Positions 45,900 to 57,660 of a DNA stretch of 64,000 bases are shown here, in pieces (within the stretch, counting starts at the first letter, position 1; each line of letters begins with the position of its first letter). Source of the stretch: Tipula vernalis (lineage: Eukaryota > Arthropoda > Insecta > Diptera > Tipulidae); assembly GCA_958295665.1 (NCBI GenBank), contig OY282558.1:335083106-335147105 (forward strand). Reading direction: 5' to 3'. The position numbers were made by a program, and so were the translations under genes. The notes beneath the pieces were generated by a model, which did no database searches, was not told the DNA's origin, and saw nothing but the letters and a program-made list of their open reading frames with translations.

Positions 45900-46490
45900 T
45901 TAACGACTTTTGTTTAAACCATAGATGTCGCCTACAATTAAAAACATATAAAAAATATCAAATAGGTGATCGAACCGGTCGGATTCTAAAATCGGTCTGA
46001 TTTTTGATTCGGTTAACCATATTTTTGGTGGCTTTTGTCTATAGTAATAACTAAATTGTAATAATAATTAATTTAATATAATTTTTTTTTTATAAATTTA
46101 CTAAAATTAAACCATTGCTATGAAAGAAATTATGGTAATTTTACGTAAAAAGTTTTCTTTCAAATCGTTTACTCAGCCCGAATCCCTGTTGTTTTTATTT
46201 GTGTGTTTAGTGACATCTAGGAATGGGAATAATAAGTAAGAGCTATTTTATTTTATACACCGCTCTCACATGTTATGACAATTCAAATATTCTAAACTAA
46301 AACTTATTTTGAATGGGTCATTAATTTTTGGGAATAAAAATCGATGCCAAATATTAATCATATTGTATTTATTTTCAGCTGTGACTTAATTTAAATAATA
46401 TTTCTAATACTTGAGAAATAAATAAGGCATTTACATTACAGTTAATGTTTGTTGGTTATGTGGTTTATTTGTGATGCATAACAATCTGGG
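45900..46490. other. AT-rich, no gene seen
   Basis: Short low-complexity sequence with GGTCGGATTCTAAAATCGGT-like local repetition near 45980. No coding or transposon end was recognised. Confidence 0.4.
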
Positions 46491-46499
46491 TTGATTGTT

Positions 46500-47010
46500 G
46501 ATTTGATTTTTTTGATTTCTTCTCGCTCAATGCATATTATTATAATTTTTCTCTTTGACTCTCTTTGATTTATTTTAATTTTGGCTGTTCAACGTATTGT
46601 CTTTTTTTTATCATTGATTTTGGTTGTGAATAAGTGATGACGTCATTAAATATAATATTCTCTTTTTAATACATATTGTTGTTGTTGTAGAACGTTTTTT
46701 AATTTAATTAGCTTATTTTCTTTTGAATATATCTGGAAAATGGGGAAGCTTGAGAATCTGTGCTTTAAATGAGTTAGTCATTGAGTTGTTTATTAGTGAT
46801 TTCAGAAAAAATTATTTATCTAGGTTTAATTTTTAATTCATATTTTTTCGTCAATCGAAATCGCGTTTTTTCATACAAACTCTATGAAAATAAATTATTT
46901 TTTAGTGTTTCTATGTCCTTTATTTTAAGTTCATTTTTTACATGCCGGCTCTATTCATATCAAGATGGTTCTGGTTTTAGTCATGTTAAAGTACTTCTAG
47001 CTGAAAGCTA
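46500..47010 (+). repeat. Dispersed repeat family R3, copy B
   Basis: Contains TTTCTTCTCGCTCAATG, TGATGACGTCATTAAAT (matching 22200 in reverse), GTCAATCGAAATCGCG, TTTTTTCATACAAACTCTAT and ACATGCCGGCTCTATTCATA, then ATCAAGATGGTTCTG. The latter blocks match the minus strand at 20440-20600. The foldback start and the terminal GGGCTATTATAT block of other copies are missing. The 103-codon frame 46781-47092 lies inside the repeat and is not taken as a gene. Confidence 0.65.
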
Positions 47011-47209
47011 TGATTATAAATTTGTAAACCATATAAAATTTAGCAAGGTGCCTAATAGTAATACTTTTTCTATAATTTTTTTATTTTTGTAAAACACGCA
47101 AAGTCTTTGTATAAAACCCTATCAATCAGTTAGAGAAATAATTTGTGTTTACTGGATATTCAATTGTTTGTGACCACGTGCTTTAATATATTTGGCCCTT
47201 TATACAACA

Positions 47210-47420
47210 ATTGGGAAGAAATCCGGCATGTGTGATGGTAGTGGAATTTTAAAATTATTTTTGGATAAAGTTCTGAATAGGTTCTATCGATTATGATAAA
47301 ATTCGAGATGTTCTTTGGAAATTGAAAATTTAAATGATTTGAGATAAAGTTCTGGAATATGGCTAGAACTTGGATATTTCTTAAACGATTTAGATGAAAT
47401 ACGATAATTTCTGGCCGATG
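47210..47420. repeat. Detached copies of the 108-bp satellite
   Basis: About two diverged units of the array at 24180-25175, recognisable by AAATCCGGCATGTGTGATGG, then TTTTAAAATTATTTTTGGAT, AAAGTTCTGGAATATGGC, AGAACTTGG and TTTCTTAAACGATTTAGAT. Confidence 0.65.
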
Positions 47421-49726
47421 GCTATAATTAGAATCAATTTCTTATTCTATTGATGACGGTATTTTCGGTGGAAATAGAATTATGATTACGTTCTATTCTA
47501 TATCCCATTCCAACACAACGGATTCAAGTTCAAAATGTAAAGTTTGTTGGCTTTTCCTTAAAGTTTAACTTAAAAACAGAACCTCGTGCTGAAGGCGGAA
47601 CGTTAAAATGCTCCTAATTTAAGCTCAGATTAAAATTGAAACTACTCTTTACATAAACACAACAGCTGACAGTTTGGCAAAGCAAGCGATAACCAAGCTC
47701 AACAGCAATGTTTTCTATTTTATGTACAATAAGTGGGTTATTTTGTTCTCAATTCGACTTTAAAGCTTTACTAAATTTTCATTTAATATACCATACATTA
47801 ATAAATTCGCCTTATCACTTCAATAAGTATTATGTTATTCGAAATGGTATCATATTTTGCAATAGTTAAAACACAAACGGAGAAAAATTCCAAATTTTCA
47901 TTAGAGTAGCAACATTTTAATGCATCTATATAAATATCTATAAAAATTACAAAACATTTTCAATTTAATTTTTTTTATGTTAATGTTCATGGTTTTGATT
48001 TAATGTTTTGATGCATACAATAAAAAAGTTTTTAATTATTTTAAGTGAAAATAATTCTTTCCAACTTGTTTATGATTTTTGTTTCTGGGATTTACCATAA
48101 CAGAAATTGTTGTTAATTGAATCTTTTAAATAAATAAAAGATATACCCAGTTACATAAATTGTTAATTGTTCTTCAGTAATTGAAAAAAAAAAAGTTTAT
48201 GTTTTACGTACAGTTAGAGTTTAAATGAATATTTTGTGCTATTTCAATTTTAGGACGGTAGTATAAAAAATATTATTATGTATTTACGTGTGGTGAAATT
48301 GATCACATATCGTAAAAATCATAATTTATCTACTAAACCAATTAACGAACTACTATATTCTAGCCTATCGGTTATATGCTTTGTAGTATAAAATCACAAG
48401 CACTTATTACGATTGAATTGCGAAGGTCTCTTATCTTTCGAATATTTTCAGTATCCTATGCTAATATAATACACCAGATTTTATCATGAATTATTTTGAG
48501 AGAACCTACTAAAAATTAATAGTCTAAATAAGAATCCACACTTGATTATATGTATGTATTATAGGCAATGTAATTTTGGTTTTATGGCTACCATCAACAG
48601 TATCATTTCTATATTACGTATGTCGTTTATGGCAATCAAGTTTTTAAAGCACGGTGCATAAAATTTTCTTATGTACCCATATGTGAGTAATGTTTTCATT
48701 TATTTTTATCGTTTATGTCAAATTTGGCGGGCACAATCATAGAAATGCCGTTATTTTTTTAGTATCGAGATTTATGTTTGATATGTCATATAATCAATAA
48801 TTTTAGCTTGAACATTGCGAATAAGTTGACTAAACTACGAATTATAATTGTATTGTACGCATTTTACTTCTTTATAGTTTTTAATGTATACTATACGTAT
48901 AGTTGAAGGTTTCTATCATATTTGGTAATGGCTTTATTCTTGTATCTTTCTAAAGGATTATCCTTGTATGTAAAACCTAAACATTTAAAAAATTTACAGG
49001 TTCATTAGTCCGAGCGGATCAGCTCTTCTTAGTCGTCTAAATCGCAACTGTTTTATTAGAAGTGTGCATTAATTTTAAGGCAGTTACACAATTATTTTTA
49101 GGAATTTTATACAAGAAAATGGTTTGGATGACCGATTTGAAATTTCACATTTTAATTAAAGACAATTAAAGAGTACAGAATTTTGTTTTTATGGCCTTTT
49201 ATGGACACTATAGCGGCCGGAAGATGGTATCCTCGAAAAAAGTTCACTAGGCGGTTAACAGCATAACTCCTTAAATATTATTAAAATATAGGTGAATGGC
49301 TATGACCGCATCGTACAGAATTCGAAAATTTCGATTAGAAAAATAATGGCGGCCATTTACGGTAAAATCACGCAGTAAATTGTCAATAAAAAAAAAATTT
49401 GCAATAAAAAAAACTGTATGCGGCAATAACAACTCATTTCCTCAACAGAATGCATTTTGAATTAGGTCGATCTGATAAAAACTGTCTGCTATGCTGTCAA
49501 CCAGGTCAGAAAACCTGATTTGGAGAAAAACACGTTTAACACCAACAGCAAATACAGAGAGAGCTCTCGAGGCATCGGCATATAGGGGTGATTTCTAATT
49601 CTTCTGTTGCGGATTGAGTTTTGGAGACAAAGGTACACATTCGTAGTAATATGGTTACTAACTTTTAGTTTTGAGTATATGTTATTTTGCCGAAGTGTCA
49701 ATGACATATTTTGTTTATAGTTGGGT
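47421..49726. other. Long AT-rich stretch, no gene seen
   Basis: About 2.3 kb with no recognised exon, transposase fragment or terminal repeat. TATACTATACGTATAG-type short palindromes and poly(A)/poly(T) runs are present. Confidence 0.45.
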
Positions 49727-50500
49727 ATGTCGAATTTTGTGCCAACAAAACGCAATTTTCGGGGAGCTTTGCTTTGTAGCTTCCATTTGAAGAAAAGTGG
49801 TGCTAAAAGTAACGAATGCTATTGGAAACTTATATTGATTATGCTCCATCGATTTCAACATGTGGGTTTCGACTTTTTTCGATGCTATTAAAAAGATGAT
49901 TTTGATATTGGAGGGAAACTGGATGCCGCACGAGTTGAAGCCGAGGGACGAGAAAGGTTTTTGCATCGTACCGTGAGGGTTGATGAAAGTGAATACGCTA
50001 CGATAATCCGAAGCGCAGAAATCATAGTGCAGGCCAGGTGAACCATCAGTATCGACGGCAGAGCCGAATATAAATGGGGTCATGCTCTCTATTTGGAGGG
50101 ATCAGCTGGGCGTAATGTGTTAAGAGCTGCTCTAACCTAACGAAACCATCACTGTGGAACGCTACTATCAACAATGGATGCAATTGAGACCAAACAACAT
50201 TTGAAGCAAAAACGGCCAGATTACGCGAAAAGACATGATAAAGTGACTTTCCAGCAAGATAACGCTCGGCCTTATGTTGTGAAACCGGTCAAGGAAACGT
50301 CTAACGTGCTTAAATGGGATGCCATACTACACACGCCGTATTCTTCAGATAATGCTCCAAATATACCAGAACGGGGATACCAAAAAATGGGTCGATTTTT
50401 GGATAGCGTCTATAGATATGTCGTTCTTTCGACATGGCATCCACCTTTTACCAGAAAGATGGAAAAAGTAATGGCTATCGATGGATAATATTTCGAATGA
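49727..50500 (+). pseudogene. mariner transposase, internally deleted and frameshifted
   Basis: The ATG at 49727 gives MSNFVPTKRNFRGALLCSFH and LKKSGAKSNE, the usual mariner N-terminus. DFFRCY, a stop and KDDFDIGG follow, then the frame jumps to NWMPHELKPRDEKGF, so roughly the second helix-turn-helix is deleted. Then IRYDNPKRR (where the first catalytic Asp motif precedes) and ETITVERYYQQ near 50150. The frame 50174-50488 reads AIETKQHLKQKRPDYAKRHD, then KVTFQQDNARPYVVKPVKE (second catalytic Asp in QQDNARP) and KWDAILHTPYSSDNAP. The final catalytic segment (SDYxLF) is degraded. It ends WHPPFTRKMEKVMAIDG. No terminal repeats were found. Confidence 0.85.
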
Positions 50501-50689
50501 TCATTTAGAACCATTTTTGCACAATAAAATTTTATTTTTACCAAAAAAAACCTTAAAATGAATGCACACTCCCAGTAGATAAAATACGCTAAATGTCACA
50601 AGGTCAATCCTAGGGGTGGGCGATATAAATAACAGGCAATATATATGGCATATTGCACCAAATTTCAACGATGAAATCTGCTCAACAAA

Positions 50690-51530
50690 AATCAAAAGAT
50701 TGACATTCGACTATGGATCCTGGGATCTTTATGTATGATTTCATCTTCAGATATATTCTCATACATTGTAAAGGATGTCTTGCTGGATCCTCCTGGGCCC
50801 TCTAAGAAGAAACAGCCCTCCTGATTATTCTCGAAATGTATAGCTCGAAAAATATTTGTGAATGCTGTCAACAGCTCTTTCTCAAGTGCGTTGAATTGAA
50901 TGCGAATATTCCGAGTTCCCGTTGGTTGAGAGATACCAAATTTAGCACACTTAGCACCATGTTGCTGCATTGCACAGTCTATATCGTGGAGAGCTAAATT
51001 TCATGCCGCTTCTAATCTCGCAAAAAATCTAAAGCACCACTCAACTTGAATTTATCCCAAAATAGCCAACTCATTGGTAGGATTGCAGAAAACACAAATG
51101 TATGCAACAAACAGCTTGCATTTGAAAAATGTACTTCATCTAAGCACTTCCCCCACAGTTCGTCTGAGTGCAACAAATTGCGATTCTGTACACGTAATGA
51201 TAAGGAATTTCTGTAGATGGAAAATAAAGTGTAAGTTTAGTTATTCCACTTCGAACGTCGTTTAAAGTTTCATTTAGACATTTTGTCCATTTCGGCACCT
51301 CTTACAAATATTGTAAGGATAGCCATTTATGTTTGCGATGGTTGTATCCTGGAATTCCTTTGGGAAGTTTATCTTTCATTTATTATTTTCCTCCATACAA
51401 TGTGAGACGATCTCATGCAATTTTGGCTCGGTGTAAATATCTGGAACTTTGGCACGGAGTATACACATGCTATGCATTTTCCAAGCACAGCGTGCTTCGT
51501 TAAATTTTCTTAATCTGGATCTCTATAGTT
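50690..51530 (-). pseudogene. Helitron Rep/helicase relic
   Basis: Right to left: CAWKMHSMCILRAKVPDIYT with PKLHEIVSHCMEE (51390-51500), then NFPKEFQDTTIANINGYPYN with ICKRCRNGQ (51300-51390), the conserved block after the Rep domain of Helitrons (FPKxFxxxTxxxxDGYPxYRRR). After damaged sequence, 50692-50970 reads TRNIRIQFNALEKELLTAFT and EGCFFLEGPGGSSKTSF. GPGGSSKT is the helicase P-loop (usually GPGGTGKT). The Rep two-Tyr motif and the rest of the Pif1-like helicase are missing, as are the Helitron ends. Confidence 0.8.
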
Positions 51531-51559
51531 GCTTCTGAGCTGTCCATCATATAGAGGTA

Positions 51560-52210
51560 TGTAAAATTAGCAGTAGTTTATCTGATCCAATTTATATACA
51601 TTCTGGGGTACCTCAGGTTCGTATCTCAGTCCTCTTATTTTCATATTATTTTTAAATGAAATCAGGAAAGTATAAAATTTTCCCGTATGTGGCCGAATGT
51701 GTCGAAAGTCCGAATATATCGAAAGGTCGAATTTGCCGAAAGGCCGAATTTGGTTAATATTTGGTGAAGAACAATTTGTTATATTTAAATGTAGCAAAGT
51801 GCAAAAATGAAATGAAGAGCGTGACACGTGTACATGAAATAAAGAATCTTAGAGTTACATTTACCTTATCATTTAATCGTTATTTCGACTTGATATGTGC
51901 CAAAGCCAACCTCGATGCTACGATTCCTAAAATCTACTATGAAAAAGTTTAATGATTCTAGAGTTTTTGTTTGCCTGTATCAATCTTTAGTATACGCTCA
52001 CAGCCCAAATATGCATATCACATACTCGTAATTAGAAATGAGTACGTAAACAAATATTTCCTTCTGCACGCTGGAACTGTTTTTATTTCCAATTTGCTTA
52101 TTAAGTATATTTCAAATTCGTACTTGTTATTGAAATTGAAGTTGTATACACCAACTAATCTTCGAACTCGAACACTCTTAACTAATTATAGTCAATTCTC
52201 ATAGAACCAT
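51560..52210 (+). pseudogene. Non-LTR retrotransposon 3' part (RT palm to C-terminus)
   Basis: A degraded SGVPQ motif near 51600 is followed by PLLF-like and YF-type remnants, then NNLLYLNVAKCKNEMKSVTR and VHEIKNLRVTFTLSFNRYFD (51761-51952), the segment after the YADD motif (LNxxKCxxMSF, RVxxIKDLGVTFD). A C-terminal part (51971-52204) ends TPTNLRTRTLLTNYSQ. It is the same sort of element as the plus-strand copy at 59-62.4 kb but far more decayed. Confidence 0.65.
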
Positions 52211-52289
52211 TGATGGACAACCAAATATATCAATCTTTTGATTTTTGTTGAACAAATTTGGTCGTTGAAATTTAGTGCAACATTTATAT

Positions 52290-52745
52290 TTATTTTTATT
52301 CAATCTGTGAATCCAAAAACCCAGTGGTGATTGAAAAAGTTGTTACATGTATATTTACAATATTTACGTTAATACTAACAAAAGTTTTCAAGTTACTTAC
52401 TAAGCTAAGACTTAGCTGAGGCTTCAAATAAAAACTGTTTTAAACCTGACTTAAATCTATTTAACTTACGTGAGTTTATTAATTCATCCGGCAGGCTATT
52501 CTTTATTTTAGTTGCCAATATTATAAACGAATTTTGAAAATTGTTGTTGTTAATTTTTGAAGCTGAATATATATCAAGTCGTAATTGATACTAACATTAG
52601 AATGACTGACTTTAATAGGAAAAAATGCGGATAGGAAAAATTTTCAATAACAAAGAATTGTGATCACAATTCAAAGCAGATAGCCTCGGTGCGTGTAGCA
52701 TGGTACGAATAATATGTTTTTGAGCTATAACAAGCACGCTAATCC
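52290..52745 (-). pseudogene. C-terminal part of the split minus-strand non-LTR element
   Basis: On the minus strand, ILWISVLVIAQKHIIRTMLH (about 52700) and IKNSLPDELINSRKLNRFKS with GLKQFLFEA (about 52430-52500) match the ORF2 C-terminus of CR1/jockey-type elements. The rest of that ORF2 lies at 56605-58957, beyond the LOA-like insertion. About 80-100 residues expected between the two parts are missing. Confidence 0.65.
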
Positions 52746-52754
52746 ATAAGATAG

Positions 52755-53620
52755 CCTCGATTAAACTGTTAAAGTGGAAGGATCGATATGAGGAAGTTTA
52801 TATTTCCTAGAGAGGAGAACCAATTCGGTTTTGTGTGGGGTCACATTCAACCCACAGCCATTGGCCCATAATGAAAGAGTGCGCAGGGCATTTTGCATAA
52901 GCTCACTAAGGGTGCCGGGATATTTACCACGGACACCAATAGCAACATCATCCGCATAGGCAACCACCTTGAAGCTGCCGTCCTCCAGTCTCAGCAACAG
53001 GTCATTTATGACCAAGTTCCAAAGTAGGGGGGACAGTACGCCACCCTGTGGTGCACCTCTGCTTGCAAATCTTCTGACGGAGGATTCCCCAAAACTAGCA
53101 TTTATGATCCTGCCTCTTAGCATTTGAGCTATCCAGTCCTTGAGTGATTCATCCACTCCCAGATCTGAAAGTGCCCGATTTATAGCCCCTGGAAGCACAT
53201 TGTTAAAGGCCCCCTCAATATCCAAGAAGGTTACCGTTGCGTAGTCTCTATATTCGAAATATTTTTCAATGAAAAATACAAGAGAATGAAGAGAAGTCTC
53301 TACAAATCTCCCCTTGCAATAGGCATGTTGAGATTTAGACAGTTTTTTTCGACACAATCGTGCCTCTAATATGAGCTTCTATTTGTCTTTCCAGTGTTTT
53401 AAAAAGAAAGGAAGACAAGCTAATCGGTCTAAAGTCTTCGGGATTGCAGTGTGAGCGTTTTCCCGCCTTAGGTATGAAAATAACCTTCACTTCTGTCCAT
53501 TTACTAGGAATGTGACATAGTTCTAGGCTGCTTTGGAATATTACTTGTAACCAGGAAATTGTTAGATCCGTTGTTTGTTGAATATCCACAGGACCACCTG
53601 TAACGCAATCCCACAAGGGA
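52755..53620 (-). pseudogene. LOA/R1-like RT domain, one frameshift from open
   Basis: Two overlapping frames. 53335-53616: LELCHIPSKWTEVKVIFIPK, AGKRSHCNPEDFRPISLSSF and LFKTLERQIEAHIRG. 52761-53357: KSQHAYCKGRFVETSLHSLV, TFLDIEGAFNNVLPG (first catalytic Asp), SRGAPQGGVLSPLLWNL and VVAYADDVAIGVRGKYPG (YADD intact), then LNVTPHKTELVLLSRKYKLP. Only one frame change near 53345 separates them, so this is among the better preserved polymerase domains in the window. The thumb, RNase H and 3' tail are missing on the left. The upstream linker is displaced to 55970-56605 by an insertion. Confidence 0.88.
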
Positions 53621-53639
53621 TTACGTTAACAGACATGAG

Positions 53640-55960
53640 AATAGCGGTCTGATGCGGTATAGTAGCTGGCTAGGTAGAGCTCACGGTGCGGCGTGGGGGT
53701 TTTCAGACATATTTCTCATGCTTGAATAACCGCATGAAGAACAAAATTAGAGGGGCAAATGGAAATTAAAATTAAATTGCCACGGCCTCAGCGGCAAAAA
53801 AAAAATAATAAGTAGGGAGTGATCGATCCGGAGTGACCGACTGGGATGCTGTTTCCCAGTCGCGACGACCACCGATGCCATTATAAGGGAAGGACGCCCG
53901 CATGACAATCCCAGCGACAATCCCCCGGAACAAAGACCGTCACCCCGACGCGATAAACTCATATGGCGTGCCGCCCTTCATCACAGCCTGTCCTGGAGGA
54001 ACGAACGGCACGCACGGAACAGGGTGGAAAAAGACCGACCCTTCACATGACCACACTTCACATCATCCGATCAATTATTTTGTTTACACGCACATGGTGC
54101 GGCGTAGCACACAACAACAAGAAAATTCAAAGAAAATTTTTGTTACGGTAAAAGAAAAAAATGAAAATTAGGCAAGATAAATTACGTTAAAACTGATTCT
54201 ACGTTAATGTTAAATTTCACTTTCATTATTCACTGTTTTAAGAAAATTAAGAAAAAACACAAAAATATCTGAAAGAAATGAACCGTTATGGGGTCGAACC
54301 ACACCCAAAAACGGACAACCGAGCGGAAGCGAAGTAAAAAGAAAAAAAAAACAGCGGAAATTCCAAACGCAATTAATCAAAATGACGGAAAAAATATAAC
54401 ATGACAATAATTTGCTCTGAGTGGGGTTTTCACCAAATCGGTGCACCACCACGAAACGCCGAAAACAAACGGTAAAAATAGTAATATATGTACAATATAA
54501 TGAAAATAGAGAGGGAGAAACAAACTGTTACAGACTTTAGAAAACTAAAATTTACAGTTACCCAGTTTGTTTGTCCCTTGATTTTGTTTTACCTTTTTTT
54601 TTTTAAAGGCCTGTCCGACCAACCGCAACAAGCGCCGACGCAGGATCCCCCTCACAATGGCTGCCCTGCCCCCACGGGCGGGAATATTATCGTCAGAATC
54701 ACGCACGGTATAATCAGTTTATTTTATTCACGCCCAACCATCAAATTTTCTGATTTTATAATTGAGGTGGGTATCTTAGTTCACTTTTTTTTTTTTGTTT
54801 TTGACAGTGAAGATCTTAATTAATGTTCTGATAACTAACACCATAAATATCCGATGTATAACAAGAACATCTGACAACGCATCACACTCTTAATTTTATT
54901 TTGCAGCAATAACATTTGCACACATTTGCAAACATTTACCACATTAGAATGTTCTAATTTCCGCTCACAGCTTCAAAAAACACAAACGGAATAAAACACC
55001 CCACAATGAACGGTCACTATTTAGGATTAAATTTTTTTTTTTTATTTATTATTATTCAGCGTAAATTTAAAACACAAGAGATATATTATTGTTCTTTTAT
55101 TTTATTTTGTTTTATTATTATAAATTTATAAATTTATTCACATGAGGCTTTTCATTAACCTTTTATATTTTTTTTTAAATCAAAAAACAAACTTCAAAAT
55201 AACGGATTTTATATAAACCAAAAACAATTGTATTCAAAAGGTGACAGTCGGTAAAAACAACATCGACCGTCTTTATCAAAAACCAAAACTAGACTAAAAA
55301 ATTTATTTTTTATTTTTTCATCGAAAAAAAAAAAATTCAGTCAAACTTTTCCCCCTCTATTTATTCACTTCGCATCGCTGTTCGTCCCATTCGTTGTATC
55401 TGTGCACATCTTCCTCATTTTTTTATTTTTATTATTGTAAAATCTTTATTCGTATTTATGTTTTTTTTTGTACACAAATACAACGAATAAGACGAACAAC
55501 GACGACGAACATATGTACATACTTATCTGTACGGCCGCATCGGATTCATGTCTAATACACCGATCGGTTCTATCCCCACTCAGAGCAAATATCACGCGTT
55601 AATTTAAGCCAATCATACCAGAAAGAAAAATAGTATATTCCAGATTGAACATTTTAATAACGCAAACATTCCATCTCATAATACATAATACATGTACACA
55701 CACCTACTCGCAAGAAATATATATGCTTGTACATGACAATATAGAAAACAAGTAAATGCAAAAAAATTTAAAGTATGTTTACCTAACAATCGGAGGGAAT
55801 ATTAAATTTAAATTTGGAAATCATAAAATCGAGCATAAGTATAACACCATGGTGGTCATGGTATTTTATAACTATAAATTTTTTTTTAAATTATTTGAGC
55901 GTTTGGAATCTTCGCAAAAAATTTTGTTCCTCTGTTTGAAGTGGAGACGTATGCCAGTCG
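53640..55960. mobile_element. GC-rich insertion of unknown type inside the LOA-like element
   Basis: The LOA-like protein breaks at about 55970 (NSFKPYNSPG) and continues at about 53620 (GPVDIQQTTDL), so the sequence between looks inserted. A possible 5-bp GTTAC lies near both junctions. The first 500 bp are distinctly GC-rich, with CGACTGGGATGCTGTTTCCC then AGTCGCG forming an inverted repeat. ATTTGCTCTGAGTGGGG near 54411 is inverted as CCCCACTCAGAGCAAAT near 55577. Open frames here (53747-53962, 53902-54171, 54488-54823) carry no recognised domain. Superfamily unknown. Confidence 0.5.
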
Positions 55961-55969
55961 TAACACACC

Positions 55970-56605
55970 GAGTCCAGGCGAATTATATGGTTTAAAACTG
56001 TTTATCGCCCACAGGATCTTTTTTCTGCTAATAATTTGGTCTATGAGGCTACTAGCTCTTTTACCTACTGATATGCTAGATACAGATTCGGAACAACCAG
56101 GAAAATGAGTCGCAATCAGAAGTTCCAGCGATTCCGCAGTATTAGTGGTCCATATCCCATCCGGCCGTTGGAGATAACTTGGGATGGAAGAACCAGTTGC
56201 TAGTACTTTGCGTAGCCTAGACATCTCCGAAGAGCTGTTCTTGGTACTTATCAATTGATATTTTTAAATGTTGAGGACTTCCTTATAGGAGTCCCAGTCT
56301 ACAGCAGCTTTTGTTTTCCGTGCTGTTTTGAAGAGTCTTTTGCATTTCCGACGTGTTTGTTGAATCTCCTTCGACCACCAGGGTGGCCGAGATTTACCCC
56401 TAGGCCTGCTAAGGGGACTAGAGCCCAGTATCGCTTCATTAAAAGCGCTGGACAATTCGTCCACCAAGTCATCGAGCTCTTGCGCAGTTTTTGGAGGTTT
56501 TGGCACCGGAACTGGTAGTGAATTACCCAGAATAGTTCTAAAGGTATCCCAGTTGGGTTTCCTCCTGTTTCTGTAGATTGACTTGAATGTCAACTTCACA
56601 CCCGA
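55970..56605 (-). pseudogene. LOA-like linker between endonuclease and RT
   Basis: Read right to left: KLTFKSIYRNRRKPNWDTFR, LPVPVPKPPKTAQELDDLVD, SRPRGKSRPPWWSKEIQQTR and RKCKRLFKTARKTKAAVDW (56264-56600), then SEMSRLRKVLATGSSIPSYL, RPDGIWTTNTAESLELLIAT, HFPGCSE and ILWAINSFKPYNSPG (55975-56254). This is the standard region between the endonuclease and RT in R1/LOA elements. One frame change near 56260. The endonuclease is missing, so the copy is 5' truncated at about 56605, where the non-LTR host element resumes. Confidence 0.8.
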
Positions 56606-57302
56606 CCACATTTTTTGCTTAGAAACATAGTATTCGCTAGGCACCATTCCCTCAGAAGACTTAGATCAGTATTCATACACTGAATATTAGAGATATGCAA
56701 CTGGTCCTGATAAAGAAATACTAGATCATCCGAAAAGCTATCAATTTTGAAGAACACGACAAATAGAAAATTGAATTTAGGTAGAACACCATCATTTATC
56801 ATTTTAACCTCACTAATAACTTCACCAATTTTAACTATTTCCGGCCTCTCGAAAATATAAGATTGTAACCACTGTAAAGTAACGCCTCTAAAACCAGCAT
56901 GCAAAAGTTTTTGATGTAGTACATTGTGGTTAACCATATAAAATGATTTTGTTAAATCCATCAAAAATAGACGAAACAGATCTTTTCTTATAAGGAGCTG
57001 CATATAAGAAATTTTTGAATTCTATTAAAGCAACCTCAGTACTTTTAGCTTTCCTAAACCCGAACTGCACATTAAGCAAACAATTTGTTTGATTTAAGAA
57101 ACTAGTTACTCTTTGCTGAGCTATCTTTTCAATAAGTTTAGAAAACACAGATAGTAAAGTAATGGGTCTGTAATTTACTTCATCGGCTTTGTCTTCTTTT
57201 TTAAAAATAGGAATAAGGAGCCCTTCTTTTAGTTTAGCTGGCAAAATACCTGAACTAAAACTAAAATTTACTATGTAAGAAAACACATCTACAATACTAT
57301 CA
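56605..57302 (-). pseudogene. RT domain of the minus-strand jockey/CR1-like element
   Basis: 56930-57310: IVNFSFSSGILPAKLKEGLL, IPIFKKEDKADEVNYRPITL and SVFSKLIEKIAQQRVTSFL, the RT fingers. 56596-57003: LFRLFLMDLTKSFYMVNHNV (first catalytic Asp region, LDLTKAFDxV with Phe-Tyr for Phe-Asp), LHAGFRGVTLQWLQSYIFER, then LVFLYQDQLHI (where YADDxxI is expected, YQDQ here) and NTDLSLLREWCLANTMFLSK. Catalytic motif changes and the frame shift indicate a dead copy. It is cut on the left by the LOA-like insertion and on the right by the MITE at 57303. Confidence 0.8.
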
Positions 57303-57660
57303 GGGGGCATATTATGAAATTTTTCGATTTCGGATTTTTACTATATCGAAAAAATCCGCCCTATTATGAAACAAAAAAGGAAATTCGCAACGGATTTTTT
57401 CGAACTCACGTGGCAAAAATCGACTGCTATTTAGTTGGCGGATTTTGCAAAATTTATGGTATTTTGTGCTCTTGTGGAAAATACGTTTTTTGTAAATGAT
57501 TTATTTAATTTTAAATATTGTATTGTATTGTAATATTTATAATAATAAATAATATTACAAATTCGATTTTCCAAGTTTCATAATAGGGTAAATCCGCGGC
57601 GTATCGAATTTTTTCGATATCGTAAAAATTCGAAATCGAAAAATTTCATAATAGACCCCC
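57303..57660. mobile_element. 358-bp MITE inserted in the RT gene
   Basis: Ends GGGGGCATATTATGAAAT (left) and GGGGGTCTATTATGAAAT (reverse complement of right), continuing as TTTTCGATTTCG and then ATTTTTAC-ATATCGAAAAAAT for about 55 bp of terminal inverted repeat. A second CTATTATGAAAC inner repeat lies on each side. The RT frame breaks at DSIVDVFSYIV on one side and ILVKKIS on the other. No certain target duplication. Confidence 0.8.

Noticed and set aside
45960..45980. GGTTCGATC-like string as a tRNA B box
   Set aside because: No matching A box, acceptor stem or anticodon arm could be found. No tRNA elsewhere either.
46781..47092. 103-codon plus-strand open frame
   Set aside because: Part of the same dispersed repeat, hydrophobic only because of T-rich sequence, with no support from the other copies.
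49715..50083. 122-codon minus-strand frame
   Set aside because: Shadow of the plus-strand mariner transposase, whose N-terminal and middle motifs lie in the same interval.
54488..54823. 111-codon plus-strand frame in the GC-rich insert
   Set aside because: Low-complexity hydrophobic T runs and no domain. Not reported as a gene.
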